The position numbers were made by a program, and so were the translations under genes. From positions 17,144,809 to 17,208,808 of the forward strand of contig CM055107.1 in NCBI GenBank assembly GCA_029204225.1: a DNA stretch of 64,000 bases, written 5' to 3'. This DNA is from Diphasiastrum complanatum. Taxonomy: Eukaryota; Streptophyta; Lycopodiopsida; Lycopodiales; Lycopodiaceae. The notes below the pieces were generated by a model. That model was not told the origin of the DNA, did not search any database, and saw nothing but the letters and a program-made list of their open reading frames with translations. Shown piece after piece: positions 43,690-56,253 of this stretch. The first letter of the stretch is position 1; the number at the start of each line of letters is the position of its first letter.

Positions 43690-44450
43690 TGTAAAAAGGA
43701 CAATTATGATTGTACCAAATACTCATCAAGAGTTACTGATTTCTAAATCCAAAGATCTATCAAGTTCTATGCGTTAGATCTTGATCTAGATACATTACAC
43801 TATGATTTTAGCAAGAGCAATGGATCAAATGATTGAAAACTATTAAGAGCAGCCTCACACATGTGGATGCCAGTACCAGTATAGATTGTAAATTGAGAGT
43901 CAAGTACTTTAACACACAAATGCATTCCAATAATAAAAACTCAAGACAAATGTGAGAATTACAAGCAAAGCTAGAAATTGCCAATGTCTCATCAACTTCT
44001 CATTGATTTGGTTGATCCCTTTAGAGATCAAGTACATCCATGAGCTGTGTACTGTCCAGCAAGCCTTCACACGTGTGAAGAGTTCCTAGTCATCCAGATC
44101 CACCAATTGGAGCCATGAGATTCTTAGTGCACATCAATGCCATAAAATTGCTGTCTCTGAGCACACTTTTGTTTGACAATTGTGGAGTGCATTTCTGAGT
44201 CCACCAGTAACCTGAAATCAAGTAGTAGACATCACCTTTGAAGGTTGATTCTAAGAGCAGTGGGGCATCACTTTTTTGATCCGTACATTGGCTACTTTAA
44301 GAGTGCATCCTAGCTACAGGGCCAACATACTTTTTTTATCTCACATTGAATCACACTCCAAGATGGCAGTTTAATGCAGCTCCAGCTCCCATAGATATGT
44401 ATTTCTGACATATACTCCATCTTCATCAAAATAACACTTCTGAAAGTCAA
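43690..44450 (-). mobile_element. 5' LTR of element H, outer limit unknown
   Basis: It starts TGTAAAAAGG next to the PBS. The outer end could not be placed because no second copy is in the window; the right limit given is only nominal. Confidence 0.5.
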
Positions 44451-47400
44451 GTTGAAAATCGCACGTGTGAGGCTAATCTTCACCCTTGCTCCTAGTTGTT
44501 ACTTACTCCTTGAGTTAAAGCAATTACTACCTTGCCACAGTTTTAACCTTTGGAGTAGCACATCGAGTGACTTATGAAGCATGTTGGGTGTTGTTGGGTC
44601 ACTCAAATTACAATAGTCAAAGAAACAAAAAAAATTCAGTCTTAGACTTTTTGACGGGTCAAAAGAGAAAAGGATTGTCCCAAAACTCTAGGACACCAAG
44701 AAGAAAAGATGGCCACAATGTGACCAATCAATGAAGGTTGACACTTAGTTGTTGTGGGCCATCCAGAGGGCTAATTGGATAGAGGAGAAAAAGTCACAGA
44801 GAGATATAATGATTAGAATTATGAATTTGAAGATCTGGAGCTAGGACGTAGATGGATGTTAATCATCGGCACACCCTCCTTGCAGTCATACCTCTAAGAG
44901 CTTGGAAAACTCTCATCGATTGGAAGGCCCTCAGGATTGGATGTGGTGGTACTTCAAATACTCACGTAGGGCCTAACCACCACTATAGGTGGTGCCCCTT
45001 GATCCTTTTAGGAATTTTGGGCTGGACCAATCCCTCATCGAAAAAGAGCCTAACACTTTATCTTGCTCTTTGAACAAGAACACAACTACATTTTTTTTTA
45101 TAGAGCTATAGACAAACTTTTTAGTCTTGCAGATTTTCATTCTATGTCAAATATAAAATCTTGCTTTTTGAAGTGTTTTAGTCATCTAGCCTATGATGCA
45201 TTGGTTAAGCATTGGCTCAATATCATGTAAGGGGTGTATACCCCTATGCCTGTTGTGTCAGTGTCAATTTCTATCCAAAGCTCTCTCTTATCTTGCTCAT
45301 AGAATTCTAACCATTTCTTTATTACTTTGAAATTATATAATATAGAGGGTAGAAATTTTTTTGTCTACATATGTGGATCTCTTAAGAGTATCCATACCTT
45401 AAAGTTTTTCACCTTCCACCTCGTCACCTTCCTCTTATATGAAAAAAAAATTTCAGTGACATAAAAGAGAGATTTTTGCAGTAACCACCCCTTGGACTTT
45501 TCCCTCTAGCATTTTTTTTTGATACACAAAATACTCCAAAATTATCATGAATGTCTTTAAAAAAAACATCCACCTACTTAGGCTTGATAGAAAATTGGGT
45601 TATAATAAGGTCGAAACTCTAGAAATGATATGAAGGCCATCTTATTCCAAAAAATTGGAAGCTACTCATGAGGTCGTTTCACATTTGAGGAGGACATGTA
45701 GAGACATGATTAGTCTCTATTTCATTCTCAATTTTTGAAAATTGAAAAGATTTTTTTTTTTGGGTGAATGTACTTTATTTTTAAAAGATAGTTAGGATAG
45801 AAGTTTCACTTATAAAGTTCTAGCATAAAAAAATTATGTCAAATTATTTAGTGCATCTTTTACATAATTTTGTAAAAAGACAATGATAATTTTTAGCACT
45901 CAATATTTTTTTTACTTTACACATTCCAAAATTTTCAAATAGGAAATTTTATTTTTATAAACAAAATTAAAAACGATAACATCAATGCTTCACTCAATGT
46001 TTCACACTTCCTTTCTATTACTGATGCCTTGTCAAAGAAGTCTCAATGAGAGACTCTCATGTATAACATATATATGTATTACAGTATTTAGTCATATTTC
46101 ATATTATAATGTCTAATCAATAAATACCTATATATAATGACATCATCAAATGGCAAATCTATCAAAACAACAACAAAAATCCAAATATCTAGAGATAAAA
46201 GGACAAATCAAAAGAAAATATATATTTTTCAATCTTGTTCTTATTCATTCATAATCCACTTATTCACTAATTTGATGATCATCATTTTTCGTTGTTGTTT
46301 TTTTAAAACTTGATTGAAATTAACATACTCTACACTATAAATCAGTTATTTTATATCTTATTTAAATTTTATAGTATCAAAATACATCTTACTTAGCACG
46401 GTTTAGTATGTTTGATGTGGCTTTTTGGAAAGAGTCATCTTGTCCTCCAAGACTCTAGAAAATTTTAATTTTGACCTAACATTCATCTTGAAATTGTTGT
46501 ATATATTGGCTCAATCAAAAAAATGAGAGACTTTATATAATATGAATATTTATGTCACTAGACTTTCTGAACCTTGGATTTTTTCTTCCAAACCATGTTT
46601 GGTATATATTGAAACATTGTGGGATCCATGGTTTCATCCTAGAAAAACCTAAAATTTAGTGGAGAAAGGTCCATCAAAATTCCATGATATCAATATGAAA
46701 TTTATTTACATGAAATTGGTGTTGAATACGTAATGGGTCAAGGTTTTTGACCCATCAATTAACATCATAAAATTACAAGACAAAACTCACAAGGAATAAC
46801 CAAGTTGTTTTGCTCCATAAAAGAGATGGAAAGTGAGGAGGATCATGGCATCCAATGTTTGGTCTAAGGTGGAGATTTAGAATAATTTTGTCTTTCTATG
46901 GTATTTTTCTCTTTAAGATCTTATTATATATCTAGATAAAAAAAAGTGTCATTCTCCACTTAATCTCTACCACTTTTGAAAAGATACAATAAAGAGTTTT
47001 TTAACCATACCAATATAAACACAAAAACACAAATATGTTAAATTCATTAAGTTGCATCCCAAGAAAGAGTCAAAGTAACATTTGGATTGACAACAAATAT
47101 TCAAGTAACATTAGGATAGAGATGTACAACTAGCTTTTCTTTTACAAAATTTATTTAATACTAAATAAGTAGAAAGACTTTTTGCCACGATACAAAATAT
47201 TGATCACACATTAATTATGTGGCTAGTAACACTAATGTAGATCATATCTTATCACATGCACGATTTGAGTCACTTGGTGTCACCTTGGAATAGTTTAAAA
47301 GTAAAATTTTCACAATAATTCTTTTGTGCATGTGCACACAATAGAGTGCATTGGACCCTCATGTAGCTAATGGGCCACAATGATGTTAAAAATATGATCA

Positions 47401-48162
47401 TGAAAGATTTTGATGGTTGTATAACTAAAAACATGTATTGTCATTTTTGGTAGTACATACTCATATTTGAATATACAGCTTTTGCTTCAACATCTATGTT
47501 TTTTTAATGGATCGTAGGCTTTTTATCATAATCTTCAAATAACTGTACTTATTTTTGAATTAACGAATGTCAATATGAATACCGACTTAGACTACTAGTG
47601 ATCTAAATTCTTTTTAGAATAGTAATCTCAATGTGCACCTTCTTGCTTTTTCCACAATTTTAGCACTAAATTTGTGCTTTTGTTGTAAGAATGCTCTCAT
47701 CAATGCCACATATGCTAGATAATGACTCATAGTTTATGCTGGTTAATTTTGTATGGACTACTAATGACTAGTGCACTTTACAACTAAGTAGTTGTGAAAG
47801 TTTGTAAAAGTTATCTATGTTGAGTTAGGGGTACTTAAACTTTTTTAGACCTCATAACACATGTTAATAGGTAGGGCCAAAATTGGAGTGTGATGTGGCT
47901 CAAGCTAGCTTAGGCTTTCTACATTTGTCATAATGAGAGTGGATGAGTGACACTTTTTTATGTGTTGGCATAAGATCAAGAAACCAATCAAAAGAGAGAA
48001 ATCCATGAAATTGGTTCAATCAAGTTTGAGGGCCCATATGTCACTAAGCCAATCAAATTAGGAGGAGGAACTGAAGGGACCCAATCATATTTCACTCTCT
48101 CCACCTCAAGTTGCTACTAGTATGAGTGATAGATCAATTCCATACTTAGTTTTTGTGGATAT
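44451..48162. other. No gene recognised, AT-rich
   Basis: About 3.7 kb without readable protein family, RNA gene or repeat array. 47810-48162 may be the U3 part of the LTR that begins to show homology at 48163. Confidence 0.55.
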
Positions 48163-48278
48163 CTTGAGAGTTTCTACACTTAGGATTTCTCTTGCTTTCT
48201 CTCTCTACTTGAGAGCATGTACTTGGATTCTCTCTCAACCCCAAGAGCAAGCCTTTTCTATACTTAATTTTTTTTATT
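48163..48278 (+). mobile_element. LTR fragment of family I
   Basis: It matches 56981-57088: CTTGAGAGTTTCTACACTTA, the CTCTCTCTAC stretch and GAGCATGTACTTG. It is cut at 48279 by a J-type LTR start. Confidence 0.75.
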
Positions 48279-48376
48279 TGTTGGCTGATTTTGACGAAAC
48301 CTCAAGATGCTCAGCCAAAGCTACCCAAGAGCACCTCTCACATTAAAGCGAGGAGGTCTCTGATAAGATGAGACGA
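48279..48376 (+). mobile_element. First 98 bp of a J-type LTR
   Basis: TGTTGGCTGATT to GATGAGACGAA parallels 49177-49268. It then changes into internal sequence instead of continuing as an LTR. Confidence 0.75.
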
Positions 48377-49163
48377 AGCTAAGGAGGAAAGGACAAAACT
48401 TAAACAACAGGTGAGTCAGATCAATCTTGATCAAAAGAAACTCTCTGGAGCAATGATAGTTGAATCCCCTCTTATGAAGTCTAAAGAGATCCTAAAGTAA
48501 TGGACAAAAGAAAGAGCTGCAGAAAAAGAAAGATGAAGACAACCGTGAACCTGCAAAATAAAACGAGCTCCTCACCCAGCAAGTGGTGGTCAAAGCTTGA
48601 CATTGCAAGGGTCCAAGGCTGCAACTGTAGAACTATCAGTTCCTTCACCCACCCACCAAGCTTTCATCATGTTTCCTTACCGTTACCAAACCGTCCATCC
48701 AAATCTGTTCCTACCAACAATTTTTTGATGATAAGTCCATCCCCTTGAGACTGATAATTGAAGTTTGTGCAATCTGCAAAACGAAGGTTTTTCTTGAGAC
48801 TGGAACTTCAACTAAGAGAAGAACCATGAAAACACCCAAAAGCAAAGAACTCCTAGAAGTCAGAATCTGCCAAGAAACCAAAGATGAAACCGTTAATGGT
48901 AGATACAGGTGATAAGAGAAAAAGACACACAAGAAGCACTCAGGCATGCAAGTTGCTATGAAGCTGCTGGGAGCTCTCCAATTTTGAGAATGTCAACCAA
49001 TTGCAGCAATAAGACATTCTGATTACATTGCGACAAGTTGAGAAAATAGTTTTTGATAAAGACCGGCAACAAATCCACGCTTTTCCAAGTGACAATCGAA
49101 AATGCCAATGCAAAGTAGAGCGACATCATTCAATATGAATTACAGTGGGTCCTGGAACACATT
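48377..49163 (+). pseudogene. 3' internal region of a J-type gypsy element
   Basis: Degenerate coding-like sequence precedes a polypurine tract. It has charged, coiled-coil-like stretches (RTKLKQQVSQINLDQKKL) and FPYRYQTVHPNLFLP. It probably represents an extra 3' ORF rather than pol. No RT or integrase motif is present. Confidence 0.45.
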
Positions 49164-49176
49164 AGGGGTGGGATGA
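49164..49176 (+). other. Polypurine tract of the second J-type element
   Basis: AGGGGTGGGATGA directly before the LTR start TGTTGGC. Confidence 0.75.
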
Positions 49177-50048
49177 TGTTGGCTGATTCTGATGAATCCC
49201 CAAGATGCTCAGCCAGAGCTACCCAAGAGCACCTCTCACCTTAGACCAAGGAGGTCTTTGAGAAGATGAGACGAACGAGGACTGAGAGCCGAGTATGAGA
49301 GCCGAGGAATAGTAGTTAGTAATGACAAGCAAGAATTGTGTAAGCCTCACGGTGAATCCCGGAAGATGGAATGACCATGTAGGAAGTAGTATTTCTAGGC
49401 AAAGTAATAAATGCAAGTAGACCTCTCTTAACGAAAGTAGAGTGAGCCACCTATTGATGGTGACCTCTAGTGGAGAGCATTATTCCACTTGTAATTTGTG
49501 TAATGTGGAAATGCCACTAGGAGGCCACCTAAGTAGCTCATTTGTGTGTGGTTGTGGTTTGTAGAGTGGATTAGATTTCCTGCTTTCCTAGAGTAAATTA
49601 GATTCCATTTCTTGTTTGTGGATTAATGTAGGAATCAGCATTCAGGTAAACTAAATAGACTGGGTTTGTGGTGTACTTCTTGCATATCTCCTTACAAACT
49701 TGTTTTTGATGTTCTTGGGATGTTCAAGAATCAAAAGACTGGTTGGTTTCTTGATTCTTGGACTTCTAAAATGTTGTAGTTTAGTTTCTTGTTTTTTGTT
49801 TTGTGGATTTATGCAAGTTTAGTAGTGTTTAAGATCTGATTTCAGCTCATTTTTGCAGCATTAGAGTAGGATTTCAGTCATTGTTCAATGATTTTGCATG
49901 TTGATTTGATGGTTGAACATTTTGGCATGCATGATTGACTGATTGTGGTCGTTTATGCATGTGCTTTAGTGCAAAAGTGATAAACCTGAGTGTCCTCTGA
50001 CAGGCAGGACAATATTACAACGTTAATACTCAATTGAATGTGTGAACT
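49177..50048 (+). mobile_element. 3' LTR of the second J-type gypsy element
   Basis: Related to the LTR at 35093-36196 but diverged, so not its partner from the same insertion. It shares AGTGAGCCACC, ATGTAGGAATCA and GTAAACTAAATAG blocks. The end near GTGTGAAC is an estimate. Confidence 0.75.
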
Positions 50049-50267
50049 GGAAGTATATCCATTTGAATCAAGGTGGTTAGGCACCCAACCTAGTTGGACA
50101 TGCCAAGATTGACCCATATCTAACTTGTTTGATCCAAAAACTTAAGAAAAATCTTGCTAATCTTGTCCATTTGAGACAATTTTTTGAGGTCAAAGCCACA
50201 TAGTTAGTCATTTGTATTTGAGTCTTTTGTGAATGATTTGAGTGCCTTAAACATGCTTGAGTGAAGT

Positions 50268-50580
50268 TCTATTAGGGGTATTCCCAACAAAGTGTAAATA
50301 AATAAAATCCTCCAATAAAATGTGCTGCGAGGGCATGACATCCTGCGTGTATAAGCCCATGGCCCAATGAGCACGCAATTGAAGTTGTAAATAAAATAAA
50401 CTTGACTTGGGATTTGTAATTAAAATAAAACTAGAGGCCCAATGTCATTTTTAAACTTAGAGATCACTTTTTAGAGTTGGGTCCAAATTGGGACTCACAC
50501 GAATCTTGTGATTTCTAATGTACTTTCTGTGGACCCTTGGATCAAGTTGGGTCCAAGATGAATGGTTAGGATCATTGTGA
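50268..50580 (+). mobile_element. LTR of gypsy element M, 5' part
   Basis: Inverted match of 140-450. It begins near GGGGTATTCCCAACAAAG, the first few LTR bases being altered. At 50580 the match stops; the continuation of the LTR lies at 51963-51460 in the opposite direction. Confidence 0.8.
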
Positions 50581-51963
50581 TGATCTTCACCAAATCTTTA
50601 TACTAACTCTCGCAGGCTTCATCCCTGATGTAATTTGACATTCTGAATCGATTGAGAGGGTCTGCGAGAGTTCTTACTGGAAGGATTTGCTGGATCTTCA
50701 CTTTTTAGTGATTTTTTTGTACTTAAATCCAATTTTTTGCTCACTGGAATCAAACTAACTCTCAAAAGCTCTTCTGTGTCCTAGTCTCATTGAGATGGAA
50801 CTTCAAAATCCTATGTGAGAGTTCTTGATCATTGGAACTGAAAATTTCACTGTCTGCGAGGGTTCACTGGTACTTTCCCATCTTTTTTTCACTGGGAACT
50901 CTCGCATAGGCACTTAATCATGAAACTAACTCTCACAAGATTCTCTGTGTCTCACTGAGATGGAACTTCAGAGGGCTCTGCGAGAGTTCTTATGAAGATT
51001 TGAATTTTTTTGTATTTTTTCAAGGATTTTTTGAATTTTTTATGATTTTTCTCTGATTTTCACAATCTGCTTAGAACTAACTTTTGCAGGCTTCTATGCA
51101 GGTCTGGGACAATACCCTGGAGCTGCTGCCAGTCATGCAAGGGTTAATTCCCACTGATTCTGGAGATATAAAAATCCGATGAGTTTTTTTTGGCTCTTTT
51201 TCCCTCCAAAATGCAGATTGGTGTGTTTTTTGAGTTTTTTGGATGATTGGTTTGGGTTTCAAGCCCTTAGAGGTTTTTCAAGGCCTCCTCTACCCTCTCA
51301 TACCTCCTCCACTAGCTGTGAACAGTCCAAACACAAAAAATACAAAAAGCTAGCTCTAAACTCCCAAAAGTCTACCTAAACTACTCTAAAAAGCAAGAAA
51401 ATAGCTAAAATGCAACTAAACTAGTTAGTGGAAACCTATCCCCGGCAACGACACCATTTTGGGGTCGAAGATCTCTCATAGTATAGCCCTTCCGCCTGTC
51501 AACAAAGGTTAGATCACTGGATAGGTGCCTAACTAGGCATAGATTCTACTTTTAGTTAAATTCCTACTTTCTCCCTTAACTCTACTCACCACTATACTAC
51601 TCTCTTTAACTCTACTCCTCTTCACCAACATTCATCATAGTTTTGGTTGAAGGGAAGGGATGGAGAAGAAGAGATTGAGAAGAGAAGAGAAAGAGAGAGA
51701 AAGAGAGTGAGGGTGGAGGTTAGCTCAAATGCTCCTTATGCTTGCTAATGGAAAAACATTCACTATGGCAAACAATAAAACTTGGAAATGGAAAGCAATA
51801 GAAAACACAACCAAGAGCAATAGCAAGTAGCGAATAGCAAATGAGGATGCTTCTTTTCCAAAAATGGTAGAGTTTCCTCCTTCTCATTAAGCATGGAAAT
51901 AGTGTACAAATGGTGTCTTTTTATAAAATGGGGAAGGCCCTTGCCCCTCAATCTTATTGGCTA
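50581..51963 (-). other. Inverted segment of element M: leader, PBS and rest of LTR
   Basis: Read on the minus strand this holds the rest of the LTR (51963 to 51460, with TATA near 51919-51928). A PBS follows (TGGTGTCGTTGCCGGGGATA, 51456-51437), then leader with ACTCTCGCAGG repeats. The same leader repeat continues on the plus strand from 51964. The intact sequence at 1-450 shows how the LTR should run. Confidence 0.8.
51437..51456 (-). other. Primer-binding site, element M
   Basis: TGGTGTCGTTGCCGGGGATA on the minus strand, a variant of the common plant gypsy leader motif TGGCGCCGTTGCCGGGGA. Confidence 0.7.
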
Positions 51964-52504
51964 GATCGAACACAAAAAGTGATTTTGAATCCTCGCAGAT
52001 AGTGAAATTTTCACTTCTTGCGAGAGTTAACTCTTGCAAAGAATTCTATAGTGAGATCTGACCCAGATCCAGCTACTGTGAAGCTTGCGAGATTTACTTC
52101 CAAGGGATCTGAAAGATATCAAGTTTTTTACCTGCAAAAATAACTAAAAAACCCTCGCACAACCAACCCTCACACAAGATAACCCTCGCAAACCAGATCA
52201 GTGGAAAGATCTGCATCAGATCCAGCTACTATCGAAATCTCAGGTCAATCAATGCAAGGAGAAAAAAGTTATCAAGGAAAAACCATTGTAAAAGGCCTAA
52301 AATTCATTCCAGCCAATCAGATCGATCAGATCCTTGAGATCCAGACAACATCCTACTGTATAAGCAAGATCTAATCACTTTGGAACCCACCATCGGATGA
52401 ATCTGAGATCGGGACGATCAATAGCACGAAGGATAGCAAATCAAGCACCACACCTTCCCAGATTAACAGCCGTGCAATAAGAGAAAAAACCGAAACCGGC
52501 ACCA
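51964..52504 (+). other. Leader of element M with CTCGCA repeats
   Basis: Repeats such as CCTCGCAGA, TTGCGAGAGTTAACTC, AACCCTCGCAC and AACCCTCGCAAACC link this stretch with 50600-51090. No ORF of note until gag. Confidence 0.65.
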
Positions 52505-53733
52505 ATGGATCCAATGGGCCAACCCGTACATGTTGCTCTCTTGCAAGCAATCCGGAGAGCACCACGGATGGAAATACCAAAATACGACGGATCATCAAAT
52601 CCCATCCGATTTCTCCAGATCTACGAGCAAGCTTGTGAAATCTACGACAAATGGACACCTGCGGAGAAGCTGATGTTGTTCTCCATGTTCTTATTGGCAG
52701 TGGCTAGGCCTGTCAGAGGAAGAGAAATCCACCTGGAAAGCGGTTAAAGCGACTCTCATTACGCGCTTTAAACCAAGAAAGTTCTTGGAAGACCTATTTC
52801 TCTTGCTAAGCAAAGTCAAGATGGAAAAATGAGAAAGGATTTGAGATTATATTGAACGGGTCAAACATCTACGATTCGAGTGCAGTACAGCCCTGACTCC
52901 CGATCATGCGGTGATCATGTGGTTCCTAGCCGGGTTACCACGAAGTATCAAAAGAGAACTGAAAAGACGGGAGCAGTACGCTACTCTACAAGAAGCTATG
53001 GAAGATGCCATCAGGGAAGAGGATGAGGGATCTGATGACGAATATCCTTCCACCCACACTCCTACTCCCTCGATTGCATCATCATCATCAAACGTATCTG
53101 CTCTATCCACAGAACTATTGTTGGAGCAAATGAAAAAATCACACAAACAGCAAATGGAGCAACTCACAGCGCAGTTTGACCAGAAACTGAAGGCCTTACA
53201 AGGAACTGTAGCAGTAACTCCACATCAACCGAAACCAACCCAACTGCAATATCCTCGATGAGAAAATGTATGGTGTTTAGTATGCACGCAAAATCATATA
53301 GTGAACAAGTGTCCATTCCTAAAGCAAAATCTGAGACTGACACATAGATTCTGCCATCTGTGCAATGCAACATCGCACGATATGGCATTTTGCCCGTTTA
53401 ACCCCAGGGTTGTTCAATAGAAGAGAAGTCCCTATCAAACTTCTTATCCTTATCATCAAGGGGCACCTAACGCGGCACCAAGGTACGGTGCACCCAATCA
53501 ACCACAACGCATGGCCTTATCTGCTCCACCAGGGCCAGCCAATCAACAAGTGGCCCATGTAAACCTGACAGCAGTAGGACAAGAATTGCAAATGTCAACT
53601 CAACCTGAGCAGCAGCAGTGGTACGGACCAGATGAACCATTTATGGATCCTGCCATAAATGAATATATATCGGCCTATGCAGCTCAAACTCAACGTCAAG
53701 GTGGAAGAAATTACGGCTGCTATGGGTGTGGTG
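52505..53733 (+). pseudogene. gag: Gypsy element M Gag
   Basis: Starts MDPMGQPVHVALLQAI. The core reads PKYDGSSNPIRFLQIYEQAC, then after a frameshift near 52700 EEEKSTWKAVKATLITRFKP, two stops, and IMWFLAGLPRSIKRELKRRE. A charged spacer follows, then Cys-His fingers CLVCTQNHIVNKC and CHLCNATSHDMAFC. The tail is Q- and P-rich. It ends at GGRNYGCYGCGE, perhaps a third finger, where element I begins. The finger pattern is like that of element J. Confidence 0.82.
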
Positions 53734-53845
53734 AGTGTTTTAGGGTCCTAGATCTTCTGAGATCTCCTTATCCATCATTTGTTGAGAGGAAAGTGAGTGC
53801 TAGTGCATTAGGACAGAGCCTAAAAGTTGAAAAATCATTATATTC

Positions 53846-55080
53846 ATGGCTTCCAATGGTGGGATCATGTTAGAAACTAATGATAGGTTGAGTTCATCAA
53901 ACTACTCTACCTGAAAAGTGAGGATGGAGTCCTTACTTGAGTTGAATGAACTCATGGACATAGTTGCAGGAACTGAAGAGAGACCACCCATAGTTCAAGA
54001 GAAACAAAGGTTTGATAAGAAGGCCAAAAGGGCTCTTCATATCATTAAAATGAATGTTACCAATGAACTTCTCAAGGAAGTTGGTAATAGTCAAAGTGCA
54101 AGTGAGGCATGGAATGCCTTGAAGAAGCTCTTTGAATCAAAGTCCACATCTAGGGTATTGACCCTAAGGAGGAAAATATTTTCTAGCAGGCAAAGAGAGG
54201 GTGAAAGTGCTCATGCATTTGTCTTGAGGGTTAGTCCTTAAGTGATGATCTAGCATGTATTGATGAAAACATAAAAGATGGTGAAATAGTCCAGGTTATG
54301 TTGAATGGTTTGCTAGATGAACATGCTAACCTTGTGCAAAGTTTTGCCATTCAAAGAGTCTTGCCAAGTGTGGTTGACTTGCAAGAAATCTTATTGGCTA
54401 AAGAACATAGGTTGCAATCAAAGCTTGATGGAGCATCCTTGCAAGGTGGAGGTGAAGACGCTTTCTTCACAAAAGGCAAAGGGAAATGGTCCAAAGGTGG
54501 TAACTCAGATCATGATGATCACTCTTCCTCCTCCTCTTCTACTTCTTTTAGAAAGAAAGACAAGTCAAAGTTCAGGTGCTTTTATTGTGGTATAAAAGGT
54601 CATTTTGCAAATAAATGTCATAAGAAGCAAAGTAATAAAGGTAGCAAGCAAAACAACTTTCGTACTTCTAATGAGGATCTAGATTCTTGTGGTTCTCTCA
54701 TGATGTGTTCTTCAAGTCTAATGTCAAGTGGAAGTGACAAGGATTCATGGTGGATAGATAGTGGATCTAGTTCACACATGGCTAGTCACAAGGAGTTTTT
54801 TACTTCTTTGATCTCTTATGTTGGAACCAAGAAAGTCGTTCACATGCCAAATGGTGGTGAGTGTATGATCAAAGGTATTGGCTCAATTCCTATTTGCCTT
54901 TCTACTAATAGGAATGTAAGGCTTGATGGTGTTCTTTACATTCCTTCACTTTCAAGGAATCTGCTAAGTGTTGGTCAAATGTTAAAAAAAGGGTACAAGA
55001 CAAAGTTTGTTGGGGATGTTTGCTTCATTACTAAGGGAGATGTCTTGATTGCTATGGGCAATAGACAAAGTAGACTTTAA
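53846..55080 (+). pseudogene. gag-pro: Element I Gag and protease
   Basis: Starts MASNGGIMLETNDRLSSSNY, with one stop replacing the Trp before KVRMESLLEL. The Gag core reads ALHIIKMNVTNELLKEVGNS and SRVLTLRRKIFSSRQREGES. After a frame break near 54240 a 260-codon open frame runs LNGLLDEHANLVQSFAIQ, an S-rich linker, a zinc knuckle CFYCGIKGHFANKC, the protease motif WWIDSGSSSHMASH and GVLYIPSLSRNLLSVGQM, to a stop at 55080. The protease active site is intact. Confidence 0.88.
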
Positions 55081-55350
55081 AAGCTTGATGCATTTGTTAT
55101 GTCTAACAAGAGGAATGAAATGGATGTTGCTGGTTCAGTCAACTTTCAATAGTCAATCCCTAGCATCAGTAAGATTGGTAGATATTATGCAAAGTCTAGA
55201 GAACTTCTTTAAGCTAGATCTAGGTTGAGATGTAATAAGCTTCTTGGAGATAGTTATTGTTGTGCTAACTTGGCAACTTTTGGTGAATCTATGATCAATG
55301 TTTTGGATCCATTGGATCTTGAAGATGGACTAGTGCTACCTACTAGTTAA
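55081..55350 (+). pseudogene. Degraded spacer after the element I protease
   Basis: The frame continues with stops (KLDAFVMSNKRNEMDVAGS, then SIPSISKIGRYYAKSRELL). No integrase zinc finger (WHRRLGH type) is found where it would be expected. Confidence 0.5.
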
Positions 55351-56253
55351 ATGGAGTCTGGTGGTGCTAAATTAGTATTATGTTTGAACTCTTCTACTCA
55401 TAGATTTCCAAGTCTTGGTGGCTCTTCAATGGAACTACATGGCAAGTGCAAAAATGAAAAAGGTAAGAAGAGAGCTAACTTCATCAATGGAGGTGATGAA
55501 AACTCTTCTTTGGAACTGGTTATTGCTAATGACTTATTTACTCATTTGGAACGAGATGGTGCTTTGAGCATGATTGAAGAAAAAATTTCTTTTGTATCTT
55601 TATGTGATGAGTCCAAAAAAGTCATTTGTGAAACAAGTGGTGTCACATGTATTCATAAAGAAAGTAGATCAAAAGGTTCTATCGTGAGACTTGGTGAGGA
55701 AGATCTCAAGTCAAAAGGGAGAGATGAATGTGAAGTGTTCAAAGTAGGATGTACTTTGAATGATGCTTTTGTGAATGATAGTGAGGGTTCATTATCATTA
55801 CCTATATCATTGATTAGAAGTCCAGGTTTGACAAGAAAAAATACTTCAATCATTCTTATGTTGAAGGAACTATGTATTCTTTTCATGGCTTCTAATGTTC
55901 AAGAATCTTCCATTTTTTATGATGCAACTATCAAGAGGGAGATTGCTAACTTTTGTGGTGTGATCATTCAGAGGGAGTCTTGTGAAGGAAAGGGCAAAAG
56001 AAGAGTGACTCTTGGGAAGATTCAAGGCATGGATCTTACATCTCTTCATCAACTCAAAGGTTGCTATGATTGTGGTGGAGTGTTCATGCATGATCAAGAT
56101 GGCAAAAGGTTGGATGAAGAAGACTACATGAAGCAACTCAAGTGGCAATTTCTCCAAGGCAAAGAAGATCTCATTGGTGAGCTCATTGAGGTTTGGTTTG
56201 ATTTCAAATGGGCTGGTTTGATTAGGTTTGATACTCAACTTCATGTTGGATAG
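55351..56253 (+). CDS. Unrecognised 300-codon ORF in element I
   Basis: I cannot assign a family. The frame is fully open and starts MESGGAKLVLCLNSSTHRF. It is rich in K, E and S with mixed hydrophobic stretches such as SIILMLKELCILFMASNVQ, which is too short and mixed for a sure membrane segment. The C-terminal part has GCYDCGGVFMHDQDGKRLDE, a single CxxC and not a known zinc knuckle, then EEDYMKQLKWQFLQGKEDLI and EVWFDFKWAGLIRFDTQLHV. It sits where integrase and RT belong. It may be captured sequence or a strongly diverged element ORF. Confidence 0.5.
   Translation: MESGGAKLVLCLNSSTHRFPSLGGSSMELHGKCKNEKGKKRANFINGGDENSSLELVIANDLFTHLERDGALSMIEEKISFVSLCDESKKVICETSGVTCIHKESRSKGSIVRLGEEDLKSKGRDECEVFKVGCTLNDAFVNDSEGSLSLPISLIRSPGLTRKNTSIILMLKELCILFMASNVQESSIFYDATIKREIANFCGVIIQRESCEGKGKRRVTLGKIQGMDLTSLHQLKGCYDCGGVFMHDQDGKRLDEEDYMKQLKWQFLQGKEDLIGELIEVWFDFKWAGLIRFDTQLHVG

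Noticed and set aside
35093-50048. One 15-kb gypsy element bounded by the two J-type LTRs
   Set aside because: The LTRs are strongly diverged, the internal DNA contains other elements, and no continuous pol is present.
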